Both the position numbers and the translations under genes were made by a program. The notes beneath the pieces are model-generated. The model did not search any database. It was not told the DNA's origin and saw only the letters and a program-made list of their open reading frames with translations. Below are positions 9,311 to 18,501 of a stretch of DNA of 64,000 nt, in pieces (the stretch's first letter is position 1; the number at the start of each line of letters is the position of its first letter). The DNA lies in the NCBI RefSeq assembly GCF_038050375.1, contig NZ_CP150886.1, positions 3,823,318-3,887,317 on the forward strand. Reading direction: 5' to 3'. This DNA comes from Okeanomitos corallinicola TIOX110. GTDB taxonomy: Bacteria; Cyanobacteriota; Cyanobacteriia; Cyanobacteriales; Nostocaceae.

Positions 9311-11191
9311 TTATTGATCTGGATGAAAATAATTATAAATTTCTTGGGCTAATTGTGTACCAATTCCAGGGACTTCGGCTAGTTGTTTTGTGGTTGCTTG
9401 ACGGATATAGTCTACGGATCGAAAATGGGCTAATAGCAGTTTTTGCCGATGGTGTCCTAGTCCTGGTATTTCGTCTAAACGCGATCGCTTGAGTTTATCA
9501 CTTCTTTGTTGACGATGGAAACTAACTGCAAATCTATGGGCTTCATCTCGCAATCTCCTTAATAATTGTACTCCTGGTTGTTCGGAATTGGTTTCTAAAG
9601 GTTTTGATTCTCTTGGTAAAAATATTTCTTCCCGTTTTTTGGCTAAACTTACTACCTGCAAATCTGCTAATAAATTCATTTCTTCTAAAATAGAAACTAC
9701 GGCAGATAATTGACCTTTACCACCATCAATCATTATTAAATCTGGCCAGTCAGAATTACCGAATCTTGTTAATTTAGGATCTTCAATATATTTTCTAAAT
9801 CTCCTCTGAATCACTTCTGCTAAACTAGCAAAATCATCGGAATGACCAATGGTAATATTAGGATTTTTGATTTTATAATGACGGTAATATTGTTTGGCAG
9901 GTAAACCATCAATAAATACGACTTGAGAAGCTACTGCATTACTACCTTGAATATGAGAAATATCATAACCTTCTATCCGTTTTGGTAATTCTGATAAGTT
10001 TAATATTTCCGTTAAATCTGCTAATGATTTTTGATTACTATCACCCAACTTTTGCATTCTTTGGAGTTCATATTGGGCATTCTTTTCCACCATTTCTATT
10101 AATTCGGCTTTTGTTTGCCGTTGAGGGGCAATGATTGTCACTTTTCTGCCTTTACGTTCTGTTAAAATATCCCCTAAAATTTCTCCATCCAATAATTCAT
10201 GTTGTACTAAAATTTCGCTGGGAATTTCTACATTTTCTGCTGTTTGGTAATGTTCTTCTAAAACTCTTTGTAATATTGCTCCTGGTTCAGCTTCGGAATT
10301 AGCAACAAAGGCTAATCTTCCTACTAATTGACCTGCACGAATTTGAAATAGTTGAATGTAGGCGTGTTGGTCATCTGCGGCTAAGGCTATGGCATCTCTG
10401 GATATGGTATCATCAGGTAAAGATACTTTTTGTTGTGCGGTTAAGGATTTTAAACCAGTAATTTGATCACGTATTTTTGCGGCTGTTTCAAAGTTTAATT
10501 CTTCCGCAGCCGTTTCCATTTGTGTTGTTAAAATATCAATTAATTCTTGGGTTCTACCTTGAAATACCATGGCTACTTTTTGGACAATTTGATGGTATTC
10601 TGGGGGAGAAATTAGTTGTTGACAAACTCCAGGACAACGCCCTATATCATAATTTAAACAAGTCCGGTCTTTAAACAAAGGTTTTAGTCTTTGTCTGAGG
10701 GGAAAAATACGTTTACAAAGGTGAAATATTTCTCTTAATAATCCAGAATCTGTATATGGGCCAAAATATTTATCTTTGGCTTTTCCTAATTGCCGTTTAC
10801 GAGTGATAAAAATACGTGGATATTGTTCTGACCAAGTAATACAAAGATATGGATATTTTTTATCGTCTTTTAATAAAACGTTAAAGTATGGTTGATGTTG
10901 TTTAATTAAGTTGGCTTCTAATGCTAAGGCTTCTGCTTCGGTGTCCGTGACAATAAATTCAATTTCTGTCACTAATTTCACCATTGTGTTAATGCGTTCG
11001 GTTTTGTTGGTAGAGTCACGGAAATAGGAACGAACACGCGATCGCAATTTACGAGATTTACCGATATAAATAATGCGATCACTACTATCTCGCATTAAGT
11101 AAACTCCCGGTTCTGCGGGAATTTCTGTTAAGCGATTTTCTAGTTTTTCTGGTGTTTTAACTAATGGTAAAGCTTGGGATGATGTGGTCAC
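9311..11191 (-). CDS. uvrC: Excinuclease ABC subunit C
   Basis: Makes the dual incisions of nucleotide excision repair with UvrB. It has 626 residues: an N-terminal GIY-YIG nuclease (about 25-105, GVYLMRD and RIIYIGKS), a UVR motif near 205-240 for UvrB binding, the RNase H-like nuclease domain starting at [10 protein letters not shown], and tandem helix-hairpin-helix at the end ([20 protein letters not shown]). The cysteines [13 protein letters not shown] typical of UvrC are present. Full length, ATG start. Confidence 0.97.
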   Translation of the reverse strand: MTTSSQALPLVKTPEKLENRLTEIPAEPGVYLMRDSSDRIIYIGKSRKLRSRVRSYFRDSTNKTERINTMVKLVTEIEFIVTDTEAEALALEANLIKQHQPYFNVLLKDDKKYPYLCITWSEQYPRIFITRKRQLGKAKDKYFGPYTDSGLLREIFHLCKRIFPLRQRLKPLFKDRTCLNYDIGRCPGVCQQLISPPEYHQIVQKVAMVFQGRTQELIDILTTQMETAAEELNFETAAKIRDQITGLKSLTAQQKVSLPDDTISRDAIALAADDQHAYIQLFQIRAGQLVGRLAFVANSEAEPGAILQRVLEEHYQTAENVEIPSEILVQHELLDGEILGDILTERKGRKVTIIAPQRQTKAELIEMVEKNAQYELQRMQKLGDSNQKSLADLTEILNLSELPKRIEGYDISHIQGSNAVASQVVFIDGLPAKQYYRHYKIKNPNITIGHSDDFASLAEVIQRRFRKYIEDPKLTRFGNSDWPDLIMIDGGKGQLSAVVSILEEMNLLADLQVVSLAKKREEIFLPRESKPLETNSEQPGVQLLRRLRDEAHRFAVSFHRQQRSDKLKRSRLDEIPGLGHHRQKLLLAHFRSVDYIRQATTKQLAEVPGIGTQLAQEIYNYFHPDQ

Positions 11192-11237
11192 GGTTAAATT
11201 TAGGTAATTTTACAAATATACCTTTATCTATTTTAAG

Positions 11238-12434
11238 CTAACTCATAAATTCAGAAATTCTACTTACAGCAGTTTCTAATATTGATGAGTCTTGCACCAA
11301 GGCAAAACGGACATAACCTTCTCCCGCTGCACCAAAACCAACTCCTGGGGAAGCTGCAACTCCAGTTTGTTTAACCAATTCAGTACAAAATTGGATAGAA
11401 TTATGACTCCAAGGTTCTGGTAATTTTGCCCAGATATACATTGTTGCTTCTGGTGTGGGAACTTGCCAACCAATTTTATGTAAGGCTTTGATAAAAGTAT
11501 CTCGACGTTGGCGGAAAGTGGTAATTGTGTTTTTTATACCTTGTTGATTGCCTGATAATGCGGCGATCCCTCCGTTTAAAATTCCTAAATATTGATTAAA
11601 GTCAACATTTGCCTTAATCTGTTTTAAAGCTCTGATTAACTGGGCATTACCAATTGCATAACCAATCCGAAAACCACCCATATTGTATGACTTGGACAAG
11701 CTAAAAAATTCAATAGAAATACTTTTTTGTGGGTCGGCTTGAAAAATAGAGGGAGCTATGGATTGAGTATTAGAAATTTTATCGTCTGTAAAAACCACAT
11801 CTCCGTAAGGGAAATCATGGACTAAAACAATATTGTGTTGTTGACAAAATTCTACCGCTTCTTGGAAGAAAGACAAAGGAGCGATCGCACTGGTAGGATT
11901 ATGAGGATAACTGAGAACCATCATCTTGGATTGAGATAAAACTGAAGGGGGAATGTCAGTCAAGATTGGTAAAAAATTGTTTTCTGCTGTTAACGGCATT
12001 GTATAAATTTGCCCCCCTGCTAAATAAACTCCACCTGTATGGGAGGGATAGCCAGGATCTAATAAGAGGGCAAAATCACCAGGATTAAGGATTGCTAGGG
12101 GTAAATGGGCAGTTCCCTCCTGAGAACCAATTAAAGGTAAAACTTCTGTTTCTGGGTCAACAGAAATACCATATTTTTGCTCATACCACTGAGCTACAAC
12201 TTGGCGAAATTGTTGAGTACCCCGAAATAACAAATAACCGTGGGTACTGGGGTCATAGAGAGATTGGGAAATGGCCTCTAAAACGTGATTTTGTACAGGT
12301 AAATCTGAAGATCCTAAAGACAAATCAATTAATTCTTTGCCGGCAGATATGGCCACAGATTTAGCTGTATCCATATCCGCAAAGACGTTAGATTGTAAGA
12401 ACTGTAGTCGGTTAGCAAATTTTATTTTATTCAT
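11238..12434 (-). CDS. Class I/II aminotransferase (DapC/LL-DAP aminotransferase-like)
   Basis: PLP-dependent aminotransferase of 398 residues. The Schiff-base lysine is probably K248 in FFSLSKSYNMGGFRIGY, and YPHNPTSA (N179) contacts PLP. Cyanobacterial relatives are called aspartate or LL-diaminopimelate aminotransferase; the substrate cannot be settled by reading. The start ATG 12434 lies inside a heptamer repeat (AATGACT, AATAACC, AATGAAT on the minus strand), so the 5' leader consists of repeat units. It is downstream of the thioredoxin gene on the same strand. Confidence 0.85.
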   Translation of the reverse strand: MNKIKFANRLQFLQSNVFADMDTAKSVAISAGKELIDLSLGSSDLPVQNHVLEAISQSLYDPSTHGYLLFRGTQQFRQVVAQWYEQKYGISVDPETEVLPLIGSQEGTAHLPLAILNPGDFALLLDPGYPSHTGGVYLAGGQIYTMPLTAENNFLPILTDIPPSVLSQSKMMVLSYPHNPTSAIAPLSFFQEAVEFCQQHNIVLVHDFPYGDVVFTDDKISNTQSIAPSIFQADPQKSISIEFFSLSKSYNMGGFRIGYAIGNAQLIRALKQIKANVDFNQYLGILNGGIAALSGNQQGIKNTITTFRQRRDTFIKALHKIGWQVPTPEATMYIWAKLPEPWSHNSIQFCTELVKQTGVAASPGVGFGAAGEGYVRFALVQDSSILETAVSRISEFMS

Positions 12435-12468
12435 TGGTTATTAGTCATTAGTATTAGTGTAATGGTAT

Positions 12469-12489
12469 GGGTTTAGCAATGCTAAACCC
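12469..12489. repeat. Palindrome GGGTTTAGCA / TGCTAAACCC, copy 1
   Basis: Two 10-bp arms separated by a single A, between the thioredoxin stop and the aminotransferase start. An almost identical copy (single G in the centre) is at 12921-12941, so the thioredoxin gene is bracketed by both. Confidence 0.75.
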
Positions 12490-12506
12490 CTACAAATAAT
12501 CATTGA

Positions 12507-12842
12507 CTAATTACTATTTAGATGTTGCTCCAAGAAGCTGAGTAATTTATCTTTACTGATGACTCCCTCAGTTGAGTCTAACAGTTCCTTTTCTTTGATC
12601 AATCTGAGCGCAGGAACACCTTCTACCTGATACTGTTTGACAGTTATAGGATTAGGGTCAATTTCCATTTTCACAACTTTCAGGCGATCGCTGTATTTAG
12701 TAGCTGCTTGATTAATCATTGGCGACATCAATTGACAAGGACCACACCAGGAAGCCCAAAAGTAAACTAATACAGGCTGATCGGCTTTCAAAACTTCTGT
12801 TTCAAAATCAGCGTCAGTGATAGTTATTACACCCTTACTCAT
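12507..12842 (-). CDS. Thioredoxin-family protein
   Basis: Small thiol-disulphide oxidoreductase, 111 residues from the chosen start. The active site WCGPC is at about 31-35 and the cis-Pro loop reads VEGVPALR rather than the usual GIRSIPTL, so it is a divergent thioredoxin. I chose ATG 12842 (MSKGVITIT) because a GGAG sits six bases upstream; the longer frame from 12854 would start on top of that ribosome binding site. It lies between vipp1 and the aminotransferase on the same strand and is flanked by two identical palindromes. Confidence 0.9.
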   Translation of the reverse strand: MSKGVITITDADFETEVLKADQPVLVYFWASWCGPCQLMSPMINQAATKYSDRLKVVKMEIDPNPITVKQYQVEGVPALRLIKEKELLDSTEGVISKDKLLSFLEQHLNSN

Positions 12843-12920
12843 TAAAGTCTCCATTAGGTGGCATTGTTAAAAGTTGACACACAAATTACTCTATCGTAAA
12901 AGTAGCTCAGGAGTCAGTAG

Positions 12921-12941
12921 GGGTTTAGCAGTGCTAAACCC
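12921..12941. repeat. Palindrome GGGTTTAGCA / TGCTAAACCC, copy 2
   Basis: Same arms as the copy at 12469-12489, with a single central G. It lies between the thioredoxin start and the vipp1 terminator. Confidence 0.75.
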
Positions 12942-12974
12942 GTACAGGAGTCAGAAATTAGCAGTCCAAGATAT

Positions 12975-13007
12975 AAAAAATTCCCACTACCAAGAGGTGT
13001 GGGAATT
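12975..13007 (-). terminator. Intrinsic terminator of vipp1
   Basis: On the minus strand a perfect 9-bp stem AATTCCCAC / GTGGGAATT (13007-12999, 12987-12979) with an 11-nt loop runs into a run of T residues. It stands 25 bases after the vipp1 stop. Confidence 0.8.
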
Positions 13008-13031
13008 ATTGCAGTTTGATTTTTGCAAAAA

Positions 13032-13799
13032 TTACAACTGATCTAATTGCTTTTTCAAAGCTTCTAATTCAGAATCTACAGGTTCAGCTGGTTTACTGGT
13101 TTGTTCTGCGGGTAGTTGTGGCTGACTAGCAGAAGTTGCAGGAGGTAGCATACTTGCTTTTAAAGCTGCTAGTTCGTCATCTACATCACTACCAGATTCT
13201 AATTGAGCAAACTGACTTTCTAAACCCGATCCTGCCAATTCTCCCACGGACTGAGCGCGGGCTTCTTGCATCATCACTTTTTCTTCCATGCGCTCAAATG
13301 CTGACATGGCACTGCTAGTATTCATATTACTAACCATAGAACCCAGTTGTTCTTGGGCTTTAGCGGCAGTAATCCGAGCTTTGAGCATTTCTTTCTTAGT
13401 TTTAGCTTCAGAAATTTTGCTCTCTAACTGGACTAAATTTTTCTTGAGATTTTCTACTGTAGCAGTTTGCTGGTCTAAGCTAGTTTTTAAGGCTGTAGCA
13501 GTTTCAGTAACTGTTTTCTTGCGCTGTAATGCTTGTCTTGCTAGGTCTTCTTCACCTTTTTGGAGTGCTAGTTGGGCATTGCGTTGCCATTTGTCCATTT
13601 CTGTGGCTGCGTCTTTGTACTGTTTATCAGTGCGCTTTTGGGCAGCGATCGCCTGAGCAACACCCTGACGTAACTGTACTAAATCTTCCTGCATCTCCAG
13701 AATAGCCTGTTCCAGCATTTTTTCTGGGTCTTCAGCCTTGCTGATTAAATCATTAACGTTAGCACCGACTACTCTTTTAATACGATCAAATAATCCCAT
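13032..13799 (-). CDS. vipp1: Vesicle-inducing protein in plastids 1 (IM30), PspA family
   Basis: Membrane-remodelling ESCRT-III-like protein needed for thylakoid upkeep. It has 255 residues: an amphipathic N-terminal helix (MGLFDRIKRVVGANVNDLIS), long coiled coil to about 215, and the extra C-terminal tail (linker rich in Pro/Ala/Gln, then a helix DSELEALKKQLDQL) that separates Vipp1 from PspA. A paralogue without this tail lies directly upstream (13989-14690), 189 bp away on the same strand. AAGGAA precedes the ATG. A clear terminator follows. Confidence 0.93.
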   Translation of the reverse strand: MGLFDRIKRVVGANVNDLISKAEDPEKMLEQAILEMQEDLVQLRQGVAQAIAAQKRTDKQYKDAATEMDKWQRNAQLALQKGEEDLARQALQRKKTVTETATALKTSLDQQTATVENLKKNLVQLESKISEAKTKKEMLKARITAAKAQEQLGSMVSNMNTSSAMSAFERMEEKVMMQEARAQSVGELAGSGLESQFAQLESGSDVDDELAALKASMLPPATSASQPQLPAEQTSKPAEPVDSELEALKKQLDQL

Positions 13800-13988
13800 A
13801 ACTTTGTTTTTCCTTGTGAGGTTTACGCGCTTGGTTAGACAGTGGAGTTTTTTACTGTTTAAGAGCTACCTAATTTAAATTTAATCTTTTTAGTTAGGAA
13901 TGGTATCCTTTCTCCATTCTGAATCATGAACCTATAATTCAGCTACATTAACTAATCACATTTAAGACTGTGGAGTTTTAGGTAGTTA

Positions 13989-14690
13989 CTATTTTAGGGG
14001 GTTTTTCCCTGAAGAGGTATTATTTACATCATTTAACATTTGCGTTTTCATTGCTGCTAGTTCAGCATCCACATTACTAATAGAATTCAAGTCAGCAAAT
14101 CTTGTTTCCAGATTATCACCACCGCTCAGTTGACCAATTACTTCTGCCTGTGATTCTATTTGTGTAACTTTATCTTCCATCCGTGCTAATGCACCCAATG
14201 TAGATGTATTAGAAACATCACTCAGCATTTCCTGAAGTTTGTAAGATGCTTGAGCAGAACGAGCGCGGGCGATATACATATCTTTTTTGGTTTTCACCTC
14301 GGAGATTTTTAGCTCCAAGTTCCGCATATCCTGTTTGAGTTTATCTACTATTTGTTTTTGCTGTTCTATTTGCTCAAACAGGGCTTGAGCGGTTTTTTGA
14401 TATCCTTGACGTTTGCTGAGAGCTTCCCTAGCCAAGATGTCATTATCTTGTTGGAGTGCTATTTGGGCGCGACGATACCATTCTTCAGTTTGAGACTGTG
14501 CTGCTAGTGCTTGACGTTCCGTACGTTTTTGGGTGGCGATCGCACAGGCAACGCCTTGGCGCATTTGCATTAAATTGGACTGCATTTCTGCTACTGTCTG
14601 CTCTAAAACTTTTTCTGGATCTTCAGCACCATTAACTAAGTCATTGAAATTGGCGCGAATTACTCGCGCTACACGCTTCAATATTTCCAT
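13989..14690 (-). CDS. pspA: PspA/IM30 family protein, second copy
   Basis: Membrane-stress PspA relative of 233 residues, a tandem paralogue of vipp1. It shares the AEDPEK(V/M)LEQ and RQGVA(C/Q)AIA(T/A)QKRT blocks and ends soon after DAELAAMKTQM without the Vipp1 tail. Start ATG 14690 is set by AAAGGAG eight bases upstream; the longer frame from a GTG at 14708 overlaps that site. The N-terminal helix (MEILKRVARVIRANFNDLVN) is more basic than in vipp1. No PspF or PspBC partners are present. PspA proper versus second Vipp1-type is inferred from the missing tail. Confidence 0.88.
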   Translation of the reverse strand: MEILKRVARVIRANFNDLVNGAEDPEKVLEQTVAEMQSNLMQMRQGVACAIATQKRTERQALAAQSQTEEWYRRAQIALQQDNDILAREALSKRQGYQKTAQALFEQIEQQKQIVDKLKQDMRNLELKISEVKTKKDMYIARARSAQASYKLQEMLSDVSNTSTLGALARMEDKVTQIESQAEVIGQLSGGDNLETRFADLNSISNVDAELAAMKTQMLNDVNNTSSGKNPLK

Positions 14691-14768
14691 TTTGGTTGCT
14701 CCTTTCACTGTTTATCAACCAACAAGTTGAGGATGATTTTAATTGTGAATTAAGAATTGAATTACCGA

Positions 14769-15962
14769 TTATGGTTGACGGACACGGGCTTTAATTCCCT
14801 TTGCTTTGAGTTCCTGTAATCTTTTGTTTACTTCGGCTTCTGTCTTTAACGCTCCCAAATAAATGTACTTTGTCCCATCTGATAGGTAAGCGTCAGGAAC
14901 AACCTGCTGCGCCATAGCTAAAGCATCATTACCTTTATTATCAACTATTAAATAATAGTATCCATCAGCTGAAGGTTTGATCACAGTATTTGCTGCTGAT
15001 GGTGTGGTTTTTGGTGTAATACTGGGCAGTGCGGGTGGTTTGAGAGGAGTTTTAGGTGTGGCAATAGCTACAGGTGTTAGAGGGGTACTTGTGGGGGTTG
15101 GGGTGGGTTTAGCTTTAGGTTTTAAACCAATCACATCATTAGGATCTCTAACTTCTGGAAATTCACGAGCAGCCAAATTGGGATATTTAGCTATGGGTGT
15201 GATGTTTGGTTCTGGTATGGTTGAAGTATTGACATCAGCCACATCTGGTTTTTCCGCTTTGAATGGAGAACTCAAGTTAAAGTTAAAAAATTTGAGTTTG
15301 CTGACATCCCACTGTGGCATGGTTTGGGGATTAAAGACTACATAGCCTAATGTCAAACTGGCTAATAATAACAACAGCATTGAACCAATACCCAAGGGTG
15401 ACAGTAGACTATCATTCTGACTTTGAGGTTTTTCGGGTTTTGGTTGTTTTTCTTGGAGACTTCGCAGCAGCGCTTCACTCGATTCTAAATAATCATCTGG
15501 GTGTGTGGATGAATTTGTGGGAACGAGAGTTTCATTTTCATCCTTCTCAACTTTTGTGGGTACAATGCTACTGACAGAGTTGGTTGCGACTGGTGCTGGG
15601 GTTGGTGAGGTAAATGTTGTGGCGGTATCTTCAGCTACAGATCCAGGCAGATGGCTGGTTTCTTCATGTGGTTGTGTTTCTAAACCTGGATGTTCTGAGA
15701 AAATTGTATTTGTCTGAATTACTGAAGTCTGATTTTGTGCCGATGTGACATTTACATTGTTTACAGGTAGGACTGGATTGGTATTGTGGTTTTCTGAACT
15801 AACTTTTTTTGGTTGTCTAATTCCATTGCGTGTGCGACGGTATCTGGTTAACTCTTGCTCTAAGTGTACTTCCAAACTACCTAGTGCTGTAGCTAATTCT
15901 GGTTTTAAGCCAGACGCAGGAGAAGATTTAGTCTCAGAGTCAATTATGGGATTTTTATTCAT
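14769..15962 (-). CDS. Membrane protein with C-terminal SPOR-like domain
   Basis: About 397 residues from ATG 15962 (MNKNPIIDSE). The frame stays open to 16025, but the upstream part is less likely to be translated. Order: a polar N-terminal region with a basic patch (RYRRTRNGIRQPKK), a Ser/Thr/Pro-rich linker, one transmembrane helix (LGIGSMLLLLLASLTLGYVV), a Pro/Thr-rich extracytoplasmic linker, then about 65 residues with the SPOR pattern (YYLIVDN...AYLSDGTKYIYLGALKTEAEVNKRLQELKAKGIKARV, broken here). SPOR domains bind denuded peptidoglycan at septa, so a cell-wall role is an inference. It is divergent from dciA. Confidence 0.75.
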   Translation of the reverse strand: MNKNPIIDSETKSSPASGLKPELATALGSLEVHLEQELTRYRRTRNGIRQPKKVSSENHNTNPVLPVNNVNVTSAQNQTSVIQTNTIFSEHPGLETQPHEETSHLPGSVAEDTATTFTSPTPAPVATNSVSSIVPTKVEKDENETLVPTNSSTHPDDYLESSEALLRSLQEKQPKPEKPQSQNDSLLSPLGIGSMLLLLLASLTLGYVVFNPQTMPQWDVSKLKFFNFNLSSPFKAEKPDVADVNTSTIPEPNITPIAKYPNLAAREFPEVRDPNDVIGLKPKAKPTPTPTSTPLTPVAIATPKTPLKPPALPSITPKTTPSAANTVIKPSADGYYYLIVDNKGNDALAMAQQVVPDAYLSDGTKYIYLGALKTEAEVNKRLQELKAKGIKARVRQP

Positions 15963-16066
15963 AGTGATTTGGCCTGAAAGTTTTAAATTGTATATTCCTA
16001 GATGAATTTTATTACCTCGGATCATAAATTTCCGATTTTAGAGAAATTATTACTGGATTTAAAAGT

Positions 16067-16630
16067 ATGTCGTTGAAATCAGTTAATGATATTTTAGGTA
16101 TTCTTGCCCTAGAAACCCAACGGGAACAGCAACCTTTTCAACAGTTACTGAAATATTGGCCGGAGGTGGTTGGGACTAAGGTGGCTTTACAAACTCGTCC
16201 TTTATCTATTCAGCGTGATGTTTTGTCGGTAGCAACCGCTAGTGCCGCTTGGGCGCAAAATTTAACTTTTCAACGTCAGTCTTTGCTGCTGAAATTAAAT
16301 ACAAAGTTACCTCAGCCCTTGGTAAATATACGTTTTTCTACGGCGGAATGGAAGCGATCGCCATTACTGATACCTCAAGAACAAACTTTATCACCACAGG
16401 ATCACCCTAGTTACTTAGGTGAAAATATGTTCATGTCTCCAGTTAAAAATAGTAGGGAAAGTGCGAATATAGCTTTTGAAAATTGGGCTAGGATGAAACA
16501 AGAGCGATCGCAGTATTTATCCTTATGTCCTCAATGTCAATGTCCCACACCAGCCGGTGAACTCCAACACTGGGGAGTTTGTTCTCCCTGTCGGGCTAAA
16601 TTAATTAATCAAGGAATAGCTGATAGCTGA
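16067..16630 (+). CDS. dciA: DciA-like DUF721 protein (replicative helicase loader candidate)
   Basis: Protein of 187 residues with an N-terminal DUF721 (KH-like) domain, about 1-100: PFQQLLKYWPEVVG, followed by the LSVATASAAWAQNL core. The family includes DciA, the loader of the replicative helicase DnaB in bacteria lacking DnaC or DnaI. The C-terminal part holds two CxxC pairs (CPQC near 157 and CSPC near 173), a likely zinc site. It is divergent from the SPOR-like gene, with 104 bp between starts. The symbol rests on family membership. Confidence 0.8.
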   Translation: MSLKSVNDILGILALETQREQQPFQQLLKYWPEVVGTKVALQTRPLSIQRDVLSVATASAAWAQNLTFQRQSLLLKLNTKLPQPLVNIRFSTAEWKRSPLLIPQEQTLSPQDHPSYLGENMFMSPVKNSRESANIAFENWARMKQERSQYLSLCPQCQCPTPAGELQHWGVCSPCRAKLINQGIADS

Positions 16631-16939
16631 ATCCTCACCTCAAAATTAACAAATAGACCTCAAATTTCGGGGATGAAAAAATTAGTTATAAAACAGTCGT
16701 AAATCTAAAGTCTGATTATTAAGGTTGATCCCCAATAGTTTGAGGATATAAAAGTGTGTATTTACTCACTAATCATTTACAAATATAACGCAATTATAAA
16801 GAGATAATAAACTTTTTTTTAGATGAAAATAGCTAGAACCCTGACAATATAATCACTTTTGGGCTTTATACCTATTTTGTCATAGAAGCAAAATATAAGT
16901 GTGATAAGTATTCCTCAACCACACTGAAGATGAAAGCTC
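16631..16939. other. Intergenic region with long imperfect inverted repeat
   Basis: No gene. Arms at 16658-16674 (CCTCAAATTTCGGGGAT) and 16727-16745 (its imperfect reverse complement, GATCCCCAATAGTTTGAGG) enclose about 50 bases. They could fold in RNA from either strand. The rest is AT rich and may carry the promoter of the next gene. Confidence 0.5.
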
Positions 16940-17251
16940 ATGAAACCCATTAACCCTTTAACATCTGCTTGTAGATATTGCCGTTATTATCAGCCAGAAG
17001 GCCGTCGTGGTGGTATGTGTCAACAACTGAGCGCACCAGTCAAAGCTTGTTGGAAGGCTTGCTCTTTAGCGATCCCCGCTTTTGCAACTTCATGGGCATC
17101 TTTGGAAGATGCTTGGAGTTTACCAGTAGCGCAAGAAATACCAGTTTCTGCTCATCTTAATTCCAATGTAGAGGATTTTCTACCCGCTTCAGTGAAAGAA
17201 AATGTTAACTGTTCATCAACAGAACAAACAGCCCAAGCTTTAGTTATGTAA
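16940..17251 (+). CDS. Conserved small Cys-rich protein of unknown function
   Basis: 103 residues, not assigned a function. The N-terminal half is the conserved-looking part: C11, C14, C27, C37 and C41 in CRYCRYYQPEGRRGGMCQQL and the following CWKACSLAIPAF. This spacing suggests a small metal-binding or disulphide module. The C-terminal half is acidic and variable. Basic Arg-Arg-Gly-Gly between the cysteines could contact nucleic acid, but this is speculation. It is a single gene, about 310 bp downstream of dciA and convergent with menB. Confidence 0.75.
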   Translation: MKPINPLTSACRYCRYYQPEGRRGGMCQQLSAPVKACWKACSLAIPAFATSWASLEDAWSLPVAQEIPVSAHLNSNVEDFLPASVKENVNCSSTEQTAQALVM

Positions 17252-17391
17252 TTGTCTGCTATTAATTAGATCAGAGTTAGTCTTTTTTCAGGTTTGTAAA
17301 CATAAAATTTTCCTTGAGAATTTTTGGTCTTTGTTATAAATAAATAATTGTTAATATCGCACCCTGGAAAAAGGTGCGCTTGGGAAGATGG

Positions 17392-18225
17392 TTAAGGCAA
17401 CCAAGGAAAATCTCGAAAATTCGGGGGGCGTTTTTCTAGAAAAGCTTTTTTGCCTTCAGAACCTTCTTCAGTCATGTAATAAAGTAAAGTTGCGTTACCA
17501 GCTAATTCTTGTAACCCAGCTTGGCCATCGCAGTCGGCGTTAAAAGCGGATTTTAAACAACGTATAGCAATAGGACTTTTTTCTAATACTTCCTGCGCCC
17601 ATTTTATCCCTTCAGATTCCAAATTTTCAACGGGAACTACAGTATTAACTAATCCCATTTCTAAAGCTTGTTGGGCATCATATTGACGGCAGAGAAACCA
17701 AATTTCACGGGCTTTTTTTTGTCCAACAATTCGGGCTAAATAACTTGCACCAAAACCACCATCAAAACTACCTACTTTCGGTCCAGTTTGTCCAAAAATG
17801 GCGTTATCAGCGGCTATAGTGAGGTCACAAATTAAATGTAAAACATGACCACCACCAATGGCATAACCCGCTACTAAAGCAATGACAACTTTCGGCATAG
17901 AACGAATCAGACGTTGCAAATCCAAGACATTCAAACGGGGAATACCTTCATCATCAACATACCCAGCTTGGCCGCGTACACTTTGATCACCTCCTGAACA
18001 GAAAGCATATTTACCATCTGTGTGGGGTCCTGCACCAGTAAATAGGACTACACCAATATTTGTATCTTCACGAGCATCCCAAAAAGCCTCGTAGAGTTCA
18101 AACACTGTCTTGGGACGGAAAGCGTTACGTTTGTGGGGACGATTGATAGTAATTTTGGCTATACCATCGGTTTTTTGATACAAAATATCTTCGTAGGATT
18201 TAACAGTTTTCCAGTCAGTTAACAT
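17392..18225 (-). CDS. menB: 1,4-dihydroxy-2-naphthoyl-CoA synthase
   Basis: Crotonase-fold enzyme that cyclises o-succinylbenzoyl-CoA to dihydroxynaphthoyl-CoA, on the route to phylloquinone of photosystem I in cyanobacteria. About 277 residues from ATG 18225 ([13 protein letters not shown]); a TTG three codons upstream is also in frame. The diagnostic blocks are [10 protein letters not shown], the oxyanion loop AGYAIGGGH, and [13 protein letters not shown]. The last block separates MenB from other crotonases. No other men gene is in the window. Confidence 0.96.
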   Translation of the reverse strand: MLTDWKTVKSYEDILYQKTDGIAKITINRPHKRNAFRPKTVFELYEAFWDAREDTNIGVVLFTGAGPHTDGKYAFCSGGDQSVRGQAGYVDDEGIPRLNVLDLQRLIRSMPKVVIALVAGYAIGGGHVLHLICDLTIAADNAIFGQTGPKVGSFDGGFGASYLARIVGQKKAREIWFLCRQYDAQQALEMGLVNTVVPVENLESEGIKWAQEVLEKSPIAIRCLKSAFNADCDGQAGLQELAGNATLLYYMTEEGSEGKKAFLEKRPPNFRDFPWLP

Positions 18226-18274
18226 AATTATCAATGTGCCGTTTGAGAAATTAATTTTACAACATAATTCAGTA

Positions 18275-18290
18275 GCGAACGGCCGTTCGC
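18275..18290. repeat. 16-bp perfect palindrome GCGAACGGCCGTTCGC
   Basis: Self-complementary 16-mer in the menB upstream region, GC rich against its AT-rich surroundings. It looks like one of the small dispersed palindromes of Nostocales genomes rather than a promoter element. Confidence 0.5.
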
Positions 18291-18501
18291 CCGTACAGAA
18301 GTCAGGAGTTAAACTAAGTTAGTGTCTAAAGTTCAACTTTAATGTTGCACTTCATCAACCTAAAATATGCTGTATCTGGGATTTGCAAATGTCTTATAGT
18401 GATTTTACTTGAGAAACTGTTAAAAAAACCTCAAACCCTGATAATTCAATCTTTCCCCCTTCAGATATGATGATTTTCTAAACAAAAGTGCATCTGAACA
18501 A

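Noticed and set aside
13136-13656. Open frames on the plus strand opposite vipp1
   Set aside because: They mirror the coding frame of vipp1, lack ribosome binding sites and have no recognisable protein features.
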